Shown here: positions 44,772-53,123 of the stretch, in pieces
How the letters are laid out: each line of letters starts with the position of its first letter
Position numbering within the stretch: position 1 is the first letter of the stretch
DNA from: Pseudomonas khavaziana
GTDB taxonomy: Bacteria; Pseudomonadota; Gammaproteobacteria; Pseudomonadales; Pseudomonadaceae
NCBI RefSeq assembly: GCF_019145205.1
Contig: NZ_JAHSTT010000006.1
Location: 310,001 to 374,000, forward strand
DNA length: 64,000 nt
Reading direction: 5' to 3'
The notes under the pieces: model-generated
The model's input: the letters and a program-made list of their open reading frames with translations, nothing else
Told to the model about the DNA's origin: nothing
Database searches by the model: none
Translations under genes and position numbers: made by a program

Positions 44772-45761
44772 CTACATTGAACTGCGGGCCGCTCCGGGCG
44801 GTTGCCCGGTGATGCGCTTGAAGGCACGGCTGAACGCCGCCTGGGAGGTGTAGCCGAGGCGTTGCGCGACGGTTTCGATGGGCATGCGCTCCAGCGTCAG
44901 CCACTGGCTGGCCAGGCGCATGCGCAGCTCCGTGGCGTAGCGTAATGGCGGTATGCCGAGGATCGCCTGGAAGCGATCGGCAAATACCGAGCGCGAGGTA
45001 TGGCACTGCGCGGCCAGTTGCGCCACGCTCCAGTCGCGGCCCGGTTGCTGGTGCAGGGCGAGGAGGGCGCGGGCCAGGCGTGGGTCGCGTAGCGCCGCCA
45101 CCAGGCCCGAGGTGTTGCCACAGGCGCATTCGACCCAGCCGCGTACGATCATCGCCGCCACCACATCGGCCAGGCGCGCCAGGATGCCGGCGAAGCCGAT
45201 GCGGGCCGTGGAGACTTCCCGTTCCATCACCGCCAGGATCGGCATCAGGCCAGGGTAACGCTGGCCCCCGGCATCGATCAGCATCAGCGCCGGCATCAGG
45301 TTGCCGAGCCCCTGGATGCTGCCGAGTTCGAACTCCATGCAGGCACTGAACAGCAAAGTGTTGGGGACGGTCTCGGGTGACGCATCCACGGCGCAGACGG
45401 CGTCTCCCAGCGGTGCGCTGTCGAAATCGCCGATGTCTTGCACATCGATGCTCGCGTCGGATAACAGTGCATGCGCGCCGCCATGGGCGATGAACACCGC
45501 ATTGCCCGCCGACAGTTCGAAAAGGTCGCCATCCTCGCCGCGCAAGGTCACGTGGCCGGCCGCGAGAAAGTGGAAATAGGCATGGCCGGGCTTGGCGCCA
45601 AATCCCATGCCGAAGGCCGGCCCGGCCTGGATGCGCCGGTACTGCACACCGCGCAGGCGCATACCACGCAACAGTTCATTGATCAGGTCGGAAGACAGGG
45701 TAAAAGCATCCGCGGCAGTCATGTTCGGGGTTTCGGTCAAAAACTCAAGGGTTTGCATCAT
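44772..45761 (-). CDS. AraC-family regulator with cupin sensor
   Basis: A 329-residue regulator. The N-terminal cupin domain (about 20-200) carries PGHAYFHFLAAGHVTLR and VFIAHGGAHALL. The C-terminal AraC domain (about 220-325) has WSVAQLAAQCHTSRSVFADR and IETVAQRLGYTSQAAFSRAF. It is divergent from the MFS exporter with a 62-bp gap, so it most likely controls that exporter. The start may be either of two adjacent ATGs. The signal is unknown. Confidence 0.9.
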   Translation of the reverse strand: MMQTLEFLTETPNMTAADAFTLSSDLINELLRGMRLRGVQYRRIQAGPAFGMGFGAKPGHAYFHFLAAGHVTLRGEDGDLFELSAGNAVFIAHGGAHALLSDASIDVQDIGDFDSAPLGDAVCAVDASPETVPNTLLFSACMEFELGSIQGLGNLMPALMLIDAGGQRYPGLMPILAVMEREVSTARIGFAGILARLADVVAAMIVRGWVECACGNTSGLVAALRDPRLARALLALHQQPGRDWSVAQLAAQCHTSRSVFADRFQAILGIPPLRYATELRMRLASQWLTLERMPIETVAQRLGYTSQAAFSRAFKRITGQPPGAARSSM

Positions 45762-45823
45762 AGATCATCCTGCCAGGCAAACCTAGACTGGCCGCCTTGC
45801 TAATGATCTGAGGATGACCTGTG

Positions 45824-47050
45824 ATGAGTGAATATGCAGTCCAAGCCCCTGCCGGGGTGGTGACGGAGCCGGCGTGGCTTGCGGTATTTTCTTTGGCAAT
45901 GGGGGTGTTCGGTTTGCTGACGGCGGAATACCTGCCGGCCAGTTTGTTGACCCCCATGGCCTTGGACCTGGGTGTTTCGGAAGCGCTGGCCGGCCAGGCG
46001 GTGACGGTGACGGCGGTGGTGGCGTTGTTTGCCGGCTTGCTGGTGCCCGGCCTGACCCGAAGCATCGACCGGCGCGTGGTGCTGCTGGGGTTCTCCACGC
46101 TGATGATCGCCTCCAACTTGCTGGTGGCGCTGTCTTCCAGCCTGACCGTGCTGTTGTTGATGCGCATCCTGTTGGGCATCGCCTTGGGCGGTTTCTGGAG
46201 CATGGCGGCGGCAGTGGCCATGCGCCTGGTGCCGGCGGCTTCCCTGCCGCGGGCGCTGTCGATCATCTTCAGCGGGATTGCGGCGGGCACGGTGGTCGCC
46301 GTGCCGCTGGGCAGCTACTTGGGTGGCCTGTACGGCTGGCGCAGTGCGTTTATCGCGGCGGCTGCCGTGGGTGGGGTGACCCTGGCGTTCCAGGCGTTCA
46401 CCCTGCCGCGCCTGGTGCCCAACGGCACCGCGCGCCTGCGCACCGTGCTGGAGGTGTTGCTGCGCCCGGGCATCGCCATGGGCATGTTCGGCTGCGTACT
46501 GGTACATACCGCGCATTTCGCGCTGTTCACCTATATTCGTCCGTTCCTGGAAAGCACCACCGGCGTCGACACCCAAGGGCTGGCCCTGATGCTGCTGGGT
46601 TTTGGCGCGGCGAATTTTGTCGGCACCTTGCTCGCCGGTTGGCTGCTGGTGCGCCACCCGCGTGGGACGTTGGTGTTGATGCCGGTGCTGGTAGGCATTG
46701 CGGCACTGGCCCTGGTCTGGCTGCCGGTGTCACTGCCGGGCCAGGCGTTGCTCCTGGCGCTGTGGGGCATGGCGTTCGGCGGCGTACCGGTGGCATGGTC
46801 CAATTGGGTCGCCCGCGCCGTGCCGGACCAGGCCGAAAGTGCCGGCGGCATGGTGGTCGCCTCAGTGCAGTCGGCGATTGCCGCAGGGGCTGCCGGTGGC
46901 GGGTTGATGTTCAGCGTCAGCGGCATTGGTGGGGTATTTGTGGGCGCGGGCGTGTTGATGTTGCTCGCGGCCTTGCTTATTGCCCTGCGCGTACAGGTGC
47001 CTCGACGAGACGGGGAAGCCGGTGTGACGCACCACCCGTCTTTGGTTTAG
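45824..47050 (+). CDS. MFS efflux transporter, DHA1-like
   Basis: A 408-residue inner-membrane protein with 12 spans, of the drug:H+ antiporter-1 type (sugar/purine efflux branch). Marks: FGLLTAEYLPASLLTPMA in span 1, GLLVPGLTRSIDRRVVLLGF at the loop 2-3 motif A, and LLGIALGGFWSMAAAVAMRL in span 4. AGGA lies 9 nt before the ATG at 45824; a GTG three bases earlier is also possible. It is divergent from the cupin-AraC regulator and 42 nt upstream of yghU. The exported compound is unknown. Confidence 0.9.
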   Translation: MSEYAVQAPAGVVTEPAWLAVFSLAMGVFGLLTAEYLPASLLTPMALDLGVSEALAGQAVTVTAVVALFAGLLVPGLTRSIDRRVVLLGFSTLMIASNLLVALSSSLTVLLLMRILLGIALGGFWSMAAAVAMRLVPAASLPRALSIIFSGIAAGTVVAVPLGSYLGGLYGWRSAFIAAAAVGGVTLAFQAFTLPRLVPNGTARLRTVLEVLLRPGIAMGMFGCVLVHTAHFALFTYIRPFLESTTGVDTQGLALMLLGFGAANFVGTLLAGWLLVRHPRGTLVLMPVLVGIAALALVWLPVSLPGQALLLALWGMAFGGVPVAWSNWVARAVPDQAESAGGMVVASVQSAIAAGAAGGGLMFSVSGIGGVFVGAGVLMLLAALLIALRVQVPRRDGEAGVTHHPSLV

Positions 47051-47092
47051 TCTGGAACGCTTCGTTGATCACAATCCCTGAGGAGCAGTGGC

Positions 47093-47923
47093 ATGGCTGA
47101 CTATCTACCCCCAAAGGTCTGGACCTGGGACACCGAGAGCGGCGGCACCTTCGCCAGTATCAACCGGCCCATCGCCGGTGCTACCCACGATAAAGAGCTG
47201 CCGATCGGCAAGCATCCGCTGCAGCTGTATTCCCTGGCCACGCCCAACGGGCAGAAGGTCACGATCCTGCTCGAAGAGTTGCTGGCCCTCGGGCACACCG
47301 GCGCCGAATACGACGCCTGGCTGATCAAGATCGGCGACGGCGACCAGTTCGGCAGTGGCTTCGTGGCGGTGAATCCAAACTCGAAGATCCCGGCCCTGAT
47401 GGACCACAGCGGTGCCACGCCGATTCGGGTATTCGAGTCCGGGGCGATCCTGCAGTACCTGGCCGAGAAATTCGGCGCGTTCTTGCCCAGCGAGCCTGCA
47501 GCCCGGGCTGAATGCCTGTCATGGTTGTTCTGGCAGATGGGCAGCGCGCCTTACCTGGGGGGTGGCTTCGGGCATTTCTATGCCTATGCGCCGAGCAAGA
47601 TGGAGTACCCGATCAACCGCTTTGCCATGGAAGCCAAGCGCCAGCTGGATGTGCTGGACAAGCGCCTGGCGGTGAGCGAGTACATCGCCGGCGATGAGTA
47701 CACCATTGCCGATATCGCCATCTGGCCCTGGTACGGCGGGCTGGTCAAGGGCCGTTTGTATGGCGACTCGGCGGAGTTTCTCTCGGTGCATGAATACAAG
47801 CACGTGCTGCGCTGGGCCGACGCAATTGACGCCCGGCCGGCGGTGCAGCGCGGGCGGCGGGTGAATCGGGTGTCGGGTGAGGAGCAGTTGCCTGAACGGC
47901 ATGATGCGAGTGACCTGGACTGA
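47093..47923 (+). CDS. yghU: Nu-class glutathione transferase / disulfide-bond oxidoreductase YghU
   Basis: A 276-residue GST-fold protein with the long N-terminal extension typical of YghU (DYLPPKVWTWDTESGGTFAS). The thioredoxin-like domain has LYSLATPNGQKVTILLEELL, where Asn/Thr residues replace a catalytic Cys, as in Nu-class enzymes that bind two glutathiones and reduce disulfides. GAGGAG precedes the ATG. It may share the transcript of the MFS gene. Its role is glutathione-linked redox or detoxification. Confidence 0.93.
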   Translation: MADYLPPKVWTWDTESGGTFASINRPIAGATHDKELPIGKHPLQLYSLATPNGQKVTILLEELLALGHTGAEYDAWLIKIGDGDQFGSGFVAVNPNSKIPALMDHSGATPIRVFESGAILQYLAEKFGAFLPSEPAARAECLSWLFWQMGSAPYLGGGFGHFYAYAPSKMEYPINRFAMEAKRQLDVLDKRLAVSEYIAGDEYTIADIAIWPWYGGLVKGRLYGDSAEFLSVHEYKHVLRWADAIDARPAVQRGRRVNRVSGEEQLPERHDASDLD

Positions 47924-47950
47924 TTCAGATCCAGTATTGGAGGGTGCAAG

Positions 47951-48112
47951 CCCTAATGCCAGTCAGTTAAGGCTTTTTTGTAGGCGCGGGCTTGCTCGCG
48001 AAAAACTTACAGGCGCCGCGTGCATTCAGCAAACACGCGTTATCGTTGACGTTTTCGCGAGCAGGCTCGCTCCTACAGAAGGCGATGACCGCTTAACTGA
48101 CTGGCATTAGGG
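47951..48112. mobile_element. MITE-like insert: 21-bp terminal inverted repeats around a REPIN
   Basis: 47951-47971 and 48092-48112 are perfect inverted copies containing CTAATGCCAGTCAGTTAAG. Between them lies a TGTAGGAGC-type REPIN. The word GCAAGCCC flanks both outer ends (47946-47953 and 48113-48119), and the right side continues as a half REP (CCCCTCCCACATTTGG). This looks like a small non-autonomous element inserted in a REP. No transposase is in the window. It fills the 47924-48150 gap. Confidence 0.6.
47979..48076. repeat. REPIN, TGTAGGAGC type, inside the MITE-like insert
   Basis: Arms TGTAGGCGCGGGCTTGCTCG and GCGAGCAGGCTCGCTCCTAC. The inner conserved word appears inverted (CGCGTTATCGTTGAC) relative to 38207-38306 and 59324-59423. 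Confidence 0.8.
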
Positions 48113-48150
48113 CAAGCCCCCTCCCACATTTGGATATCCTTAGCCTCGGT

Positions 48151-49077
48151 TTACTTGTAGCGCTGTTCGAATACCGCCACCTGTTCGGGCTTGATCAGTT
48201 CAAACGGCACCCACACTTCGGCTTCAATCGGTTCGCCCTTGATCATCTTGATCGCCGCTTGTACCGCCTGGGTCGCCTGGGCCTTGGGGTCCTGGAACAC
48301 TGAGGCAGCAAGCAGCCCACGCTTGATCGCCGCCAAACCGTCGGGCAAACCGTCGATGCCGACGATCGCAATCTCGCCCTTGGCCTTGCCCGCCTGCTGC
48401 AACGCCATGGCCGCACCGATTGCCATTTCATCGTTGTTGGCCACGATCGCATCGAACTGCGTGCCTGCCAGCAGCCAGTTGCTGGTCAGGTCCATGCCTT
48501 TGTTGCGTTGCCACTCGGCGCTTTGCTGCTCGACGATCTTGATACCGGGAAAGTCCTTTAGCACCTGCCTGGCGCCTTCGGTGCGGTCATGGGTGGCGTT
48601 CTGCGCAAGGTCGCCCATGATGATCGCCACGCTGCCCTGGCCGCCGAGTTTTTCCGCGAGGTAGCGCATCTGCAGTTGCCCGGCCTCGATGTCGTTGGAC
48701 GCCACCGTAACCACGCCCTTGGGCAGCGTGCGTTCATCCGGGTGGCGGTTGACGTACACCAGTGGCGTCTTGGCCGCCACGGCGGCGCGGGTGATGTTGG
48801 CAGTGGCAGCCGTGTCGACCGGCAGTACGATCACCGCATCGACTTTCTGGTTGAGAAAACCTTCGACCTGGTTGAGCTGGCGCACCACATCGCCCTGGGC
48901 GTCTTCGAACTGGATCTGCACGTCCTGCTGTTTCGCCGCGGCCTCCAGACCGCCACGTACATAGGTCATGAAGTTATCGTCGACCCGGGCGATGCTCACG
49001 CCAATGCGGTACGCGGCGAAAGTCCATTGGCTGAACAGCAACAGCAGCGCGGCCACTAGCAATGAATAACGATGCAT
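48151..49077 (-). CDS. mocB: Periplasmic sugar/cyclitol-binding protein, MocB (rhizopine-binding) like
   Basis: A 308-residue type-I periplasmic binding protein. The signal peptide is SLLVAALLLLFSQWTFAA. The mature start YRIGVSIARVDDNFMTYVRG, the hinge region AVIVLPVDTAATANITRA and the C-lobe FDAIVANNDEMAIGAAMALQ match inositol/rhizopine-type binding proteins. It is the last gene of a three-gene operon (oxidoreductase-isomerase-binding protein) with a sigma-54 promoter. No ABC ATPase or permease accompanies it, so it must share one encoded elsewhere. The symbol is by family and context, not by proven ligand. Confidence 0.82.
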   Translation of the reverse strand: MHRYSLLVAALLLLFSQWTFAAYRIGVSIARVDDNFMTYVRGGLEAAAKQQDVQIQFEDAQGDVVRQLNQVEGFLNQKVDAVIVLPVDTAATANITRAAVAAKTPLVYVNRHPDERTLPKGVVTVASNDIEAGQLQMRYLAEKLGGQGSVAIIMGDLAQNATHDRTEGARQVLKDFPGIKIVEQQSAEWQRNKGMDLTSNWLLAGTQFDAIVANNDEMAIGAAMALQQAGKAKGEIAIVGIDGLPDGLAAIKRGLLAASVFQDPKAQATQAVQAAIKMIKGEPIEAEVWVPFELIKPEQVAVFEQRYK

Positions 49078-49096
49078 AAGGGTGTTCCTTTTATTG

Positions 49097-49876
49097 TTAT
49101 AGGGTGAATGCCTGGCGGAAGCGCTCCAGGGCCAATTCGCTGGTGCCGCTGGCCCAGCCCTCCAGGCCGATTACGCCGGTGTAGCCCATGGCGTGCAGCG
49201 CACGGGCAATCGCCGGGTAGTGGATTTCGCCGGTGCCGGGCTCCTTGCGCCCGGGCACGTCGGCCACCTGGATTTCACCAATGGCGCTGCCGGCGCGCTG
49301 GATCAATTCGATCAGGTTTCCTTCGCCGATCTGCGCGTGGTACAGGTCCAGGTTCATCTTCAGGTGCGGGCTGCCCACGGCTTCGACCAGCGCCAGGGTC
49401 TCGTCGGCGCGGGCGAACGGCGTGCCGGGGTGATCGACGGCGGTGTTGAGGTTTTCCAGCAGGAACACGCGGCCAGCGTCTTCCCCCAGGCGCGCGATTT
49501 TTTCCAGGGTCTTGCAGGCGCTCAGCCACATGCGCCCCGAGGTCTGGCTGACCGGCTGCACCGGCAAACCGCCGTCGCCCAGGCCGGTGCCGTGCAGGTT
49601 GAGGCTGGGGCAATTGAGGCGCTCGGCGATGCCCAGGGATTCGCGGGCGCTGTCGAGCAGTTGGCGGCTGCCTTCGGGGTCGGTGAGGGTGCCGCTGATG
49701 TAGCCGGTCATCGAGGTGAAGTTCGCGCCGGTCGCGGCCAGGGCGTCGATGTTCTTGTCGGTCCAGCTCCAGATTTCGGCGCTGAACCCCAGGGCGTGGA
49801 TACGTTTGACCCGTTCGATGAAGGGCAAGTCGAGGAATACCATCTCGGCGCTGACGGCCAATGTGAACGGCATCAT
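49097..49876 (-). CDS. mocC: TIM-barrel sugar isomerase/epimerase, MocC-like
   Basis: A 259-residue AP-endonuclease-2-fold protein (xylose-isomerase-like TIM barrel). Marks: FSAEIWSWTDKNIDALAATG, LNLHGTG, FLLENLNTAVDHPGTPF (metal Glu), HLKMNLDLYHAQIGEGNL (metal Asp/His) and GEIQVADVPGRKEPGTGEI. It also resembles hydroxypyruvate isomerase and inosose-handling enzymes. The start at 49876 is inferred from the 4-nt overlap with the upstream oxidoreductase stop. Reaction unproven; isomerisation or dehydration of an oxidised cyclitol fits the neighbours. Confidence 0.82.
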   Translation of the reverse strand: MMPFTLAVSAEMVFLDLPFIERVKRIHALGFSAEIWSWTDKNIDALAATGANFTSMTGYISGTLTDPEGSRQLLDSARESLGIAERLNCPSLNLHGTGLGDGGLPVQPVSQTSGRMWLSACKTLEKIARLGEDAGRVFLLENLNTAVDHPGTPFARADETLALVEAVGSPHLKMNLDLYHAQIGEGNLIELIQRAGSAIGEIQVADVPGRKEPGTGEIHYPAIARALHAMGYTGVIGLEGWASGTSELALERFRQAFTL

Positions 49877-50892
49877 GGCCGCGCCCCTTGCACGGCCACA
49901 GACTTGCCGGTTTCGTACGACTCGATGCAAGCGCGCGCAATCGCCAGGGCTGCGCGCGCATCTTCACCGCTGGCCAGGGGCTTGGCACCGCTGCGCAGGC
50001 AGTCGACAAAGTGGTTGAGCTCGGCAACATAGGCGTCGTGTAGCAGGTCAGTGTCCATTCGCTGGGTATCGGCCTGGATGCCCTCGGCCAGGTATCGCAC
50101 GAGGTCGCAGTGATTGAGGCTGCCCATGCTCAGCATGCCTTCGCTGCCGAACACTTCACCGCGCACATCGTAGCCATACACCGCCTGGAAATTGGCCTCG
50201 GCGGTGGCGATGGCGCCGTTGTCGAAGCGGATCGTGACCACGGCGGTGTCGAGCAAGCCTTGGCTTTTATACGCAGGGGCGATCAGCGCGTCGGCCATCA
50301 CATATACCTGCACCGCTTCGGCGCCGGGGTTGAGGTAGCGCAGGGTGTCGAAGTCGTGGATCAGGGTCTCCAGGAAGATCACCCATTGTGGTGAAGCGGC
50401 TGGGTTGTTCAGCGCCGGGTCGCGGGTCAGCGAACGCAGCAATTGCGGCGTGCCGATGCGACCGGCGGCGACGTCGAGATGGGCGGTACGGAAGCTCTTG
50501 GCGAAACGCCGATTGAAACCGACCTGCAACGGCACGCGGGCGTCGGCGGCAGCGGCGATGGCGCGATCGGCTTCGTCCAGGGTGATCGCCATGGGTTTTT
50601 CGCAAAAGATACCCTTGCCGGCGCGGGCGGCGCTGATCACCAGTTCGGCGTGGCTGCGGGCGGGGGCGGCAATGAGTACGCCGTCGATGTCCGGGTCGTC
50701 CACCAGCTGTTGCGGGTCGGTATAGACCTTGTTCACCCCCAGCTCTGCTGCCAGGCGTGCGGCCTGGCCGGGTGTGGGGTCGGCGATGGCGGCAAGGCAG
50801 GCGCCGGGGATGTGGCGGGCCGCCGTAAGGCCGTGGAAGCTGCCCATGCGACCGGCACCGATCAAACCCAGGCGGATGTTCTGTGTACTCAT
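49873..50892 (-). CDS. mocA: Gfo/Idh/MocA-family oxidoreductase (inositol/rhizopine dehydrogenase like)
   Basis: A 339-residue NAD(P)-dependent dehydrogenase. The Rossmann motif is LIGAGRMGSFHG (about 8-19). The family Lys lies in FCEKPMAI, and the active-site region reads FLETLIHDFDTLRYL (His). The C-terminal domain is of the GFO_IDH_MocA type. AGGGG precedes the ATG at 50892; a longer upstream extension would overlap the promoter. It is first in the operon, downstream of a sigma-54 promoter. Closest role: oxidation of an inositol or aminocyclitol to its keto form. Confidence 0.85.
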   Translation of the reverse strand: MSTQNIRLGLIGAGRMGSFHGLTAARHIPGACLAAIADPTPGQAARLAAELGVNKVYTDPQQLVDDPDIDGVLIAAPARSHAELVISAARAGKGIFCEKPMAITLDEADRAIAAAADARVPLQVGFNRRFAKSFRTAHLDVAAGRIGTPQLLRSLTRDPALNNPAASPQWVIFLETLIHDFDTLRYLNPGAEAVQVYVMADALIAPAYKSQGLLDTAVVTIRFDNGAIATAEANFQAVYGYDVRGEVFGSEGMLSMGSLNHCDLVRYLAEGIQADTQRMDTDLLHDAYVAELNHFVDCLRSGAKPLASGEDARAALAIARACIESYETGKSVAVQGARP

Positions 50893-50950
50893 GAAAAGAC
50901 CCCTTTTTATTGTTGGCCCGCAGGAAAATTCTGGCTGGCATAGGGGAAGG

Positions 50951-50966
50951 AGCAAGGGTTATGCCA
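50951..50966 (-). promoter_or_regulatory. Sigma-54 promoter of the mocA-C-B operon
   Basis: On the minus strand the sequence is TGGCATA-N4-TTGCT, with GG and GC spaced by exactly 10 nt, as required for sigma-54 holoenzyme. It ends about 58 nt before the mocA-like ATG, leaving a normal leader. The divergent gene encodes a sigma-54 activator. Confidence 0.82.
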
Positions 50967-51030
50967 ACTCATAACTCACTGATTTGTAATGTGTTATTAA
51001 AATAAATAAACAAAATGTGTTCATTCGGAT

Positions 51031-51052
51031 GACATGTCTATACTGACATGTC
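51031..51052. promoter_or_regulatory. Tandem GACATGTC palindromes, candidate activator sites
   Basis: GACATGTC, itself palindromic, occurs at 51031-51038 and 51045-51052, centres 14 bp apart. They lie 65-100 bp upstream of the sigma-54 promoter and just before the activator gene start. This is a normal place for enhancer sites of the adjacent regulator and would also allow autoregulation. Confidence 0.5.
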
Positions 51053-51064
51053 AAAAATGTGAAC

Positions 51065-53038
51065 ATGGATGCCTTAATGAGCCTTACATTCAGCGTGCAA
51101 GACCTCGAATACCTCACTGCTCTTGGGCCTGCTGCGCTGAATGACGGCCCCGTCGCTGCGTTGGAGCAGGGCTGGCGAGCGTGTCTGTCTGGCCAGCTCG
51201 AACGCCCGGCCGAGGTACGCCAGGTCATCTGGGATTCCTGGCGACGCAGCGTCGAGGCAGGTATCGATCCCGAGGACAGCCACTACCGTTTCGTGGCCGC
51301 CGAAGCGCTGGCGGCAACACTGGCCAATCACCGCGTATTGATCGCCGCCGCCGCGCAAGTCATGCACGGCTTGCTGGCCTATAACCCACGTGGCCATATC
51401 AACCTTACCGATGCCGAGGGCACCACCTTGTATTTCTGCGGGCTGGATATCACCCCCGTCGGCAGTCGCCTGTTGGAATCGGTACAGGGCACCAACTGTA
51501 CCGGGTTGGCGCTGGCCGAAGACCGTCTGATGTACGTGTTGGCCGAGGAGAATTTCGCCGGCGCCCTGCGTCAGCGTCGCATGCACTGCGCCGCTGCGCC
51601 GATCAAGGATGCCCAGGGCCAGACGCTGGCCATGCTCACGCTGACCGCCGAGCCCGGCTGGTTTCATTTCCATACCCTGGGCACCGTCCAGGCGGCGGCC
51701 GAAGCGGTGTCGCGACAGATGGCGCTGCAGGTGTTGCTGGATGAGCAGCACGCCGTGCTCGAAGTGCTGAACGAAGGCTTGGTGGTGCTGGATGAGCGCG
51801 GCTGCATCAAGGCGCTCAACCGTTATGCGCGGCAGTTGTTCGGGGTAGGGCTGGAACTGATCGGCAGTCCGTTCCAGCGCCTGGGGCGCAGTGAGTTGGG
51901 TGGCGCGCTGGGTGAGCCGGTGCGCGACCTCGATTGTACCTTCGAGCTGCACGACCGCAGCCAGCTCGCGTGCCTGGTCTCGGTATGCCCGCTGGAGCAG
52001 GGCGGGGTGATCGTGTCGGTACGCGAAAACCGTCGCATCCGCGAAATCACCCGGCGCCTTATCGGCACCCAGGCTCGCTACACCTTCGATACCATCCAGG
52101 GCACCTCGCGGGCGATCCAGGACGCGTTGCACCTGGGGCGCATTGCCAGTCGCGGCGACGCCACCACCTTGATCCTCGGCGAAAGCGGCACCGGCAAGGA
52201 GCTGTTTGCCCAGGCCATTCATAACGCCAGCGAGCGTTGCAGCGGCCCGTTCGTGGCGGTCAACTGCGGCGCCATCCCCCGTGACTTGGTGCAGAGCGAA
52301 CTGTTTGGCCATGTCGAAGGCGCGTTCACCGGCTCGGCACGGGGTGGGTCGGCGGGCAAATTTGAATTGGCCGATGGCGGCACCATCTTCCTGGATGAAA
52401 TTGGCGATATGTCCTTCGATGCCCAGGTCAGCCTGTTGCGGGTGTTGCAAGAGGGAGAAGTGACCCGCGTGGGCGCGAAAAATTCGCGGCCAGTGGACGT
52501 GCGCATCATCGCCGCCACCCATCGCAACTTGAGCCAGGCAGTGGCCGAAGGTGCGTTTCGTGAGGATCTTTACTACCGCCTCAATGTGTTGAACCTCACC
52601 GTGCCGCCGTTGCGTATGCGTCGCGAGGATATTCCGCTGTTGGCACGGCATTTCCTGCAGCGCTGTGTGCGTTCGTTGCGTAAGCCAGTGCAGGGTTTCT
52701 CGCCGGAGGCGCTGGCGCTGCTGTCAGCCCATGGCTGGCCGGGCAATGTGCGTGAACTGGAAAACGCCATCGAGCGGGCGACCAACCTGGCGATGGGGGA
52801 GTTGATCCAGCCGGCTGATTTGCCGCTGGAAACCCAGCAACGGGAGACGCTGCGCCTTTACCAGCCCCAGCCCGCCCAGGATCTGAGCAGCCATGAACTG
52901 CACGCCATCGTCGCCGCGCTGAAAAACACGGGTGGCAATATTCGCCTGGCGGCCCGGCAACTTAACGTGTCGCGGGGTGGGCTGTATAACAAGATGAGTC
53001 GGTTTGGCTTGGATGCAGGGGATTTTCGCGGGCGGTGA
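51065..53038 (+). CDS. AcoR-like sigma-54-dependent transcriptional activator
   Basis: A 657-residue enhancer-binding protein. An N-terminal GAF-like sensor (about 70-190) and a PAS-like region (about 215-310) precede the AAA+ domain (about 340-575; Walker A GESGTGKE at 372-379; GAFTG loop at 419-423, which contacts sigma-54; Walker B IFLDEIGDM). A Fis-type helix-turn-helix is at the end (IRLAARQLNVSRGGLYNKMS). The ATG at 51065 is tentative; ATG 51077 is an alternative. It is divergent from the mocA-C-B operon and very likely its activator, using an effector bound by the GAF domain. Confidence 0.92.
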   Translation: MDALMSLTFSVQDLEYLTALGPAALNDGPVAALEQGWRACLSGQLERPAEVRQVIWDSWRRSVEAGIDPEDSHYRFVAAEALAATLANHRVLIAAAAQVMHGLLAYNPRGHINLTDAEGTTLYFCGLDITPVGSRLLESVQGTNCTGLALAEDRLMYVLAEENFAGALRQRRMHCAAAPIKDAQGQTLAMLTLTAEPGWFHFHTLGTVQAAAEAVSRQMALQVLLDEQHAVLEVLNEGLVVLDERGCIKALNRYARQLFGVGLELIGSPFQRLGRSELGGALGEPVRDLDCTFELHDRSQLACLVSVCPLEQGGVIVSVRENRRIREITRRLIGTQARYTFDTIQGTSRAIQDALHLGRIASRGDATTLILGESGTGKELFAQAIHNASERCSGPFVAVNCGAIPRDLVQSELFGHVEGAFTGSARGGSAGKFELADGGTIFLDEIGDMSFDAQVSLLRVLQEGEVTRVGAKNSRPVDVRIIAATHRNLSQAVAEGAFREDLYYRLNVLNLTVPPLRMRREDIPLLARHFLQRCVRSLRKPVQGFSPEALALLSAHGWPGNVRELENAIERATNLAMGELIQPADLPLETQQRETLRLYQPQPAQDLSSHELHAIVAALKNTGGNIRLAARQLNVSRGGLYNKMSRFGLDAGDFRGR

Positions 53039-53123
53039 ATGATTGCCCGTGTGCAGATTAAAGGTGGGGGCTTCGATGGCGGCCTGACAGCCGACCGCTA
53101 ACCAACGTATGCCCCGCGATCCA

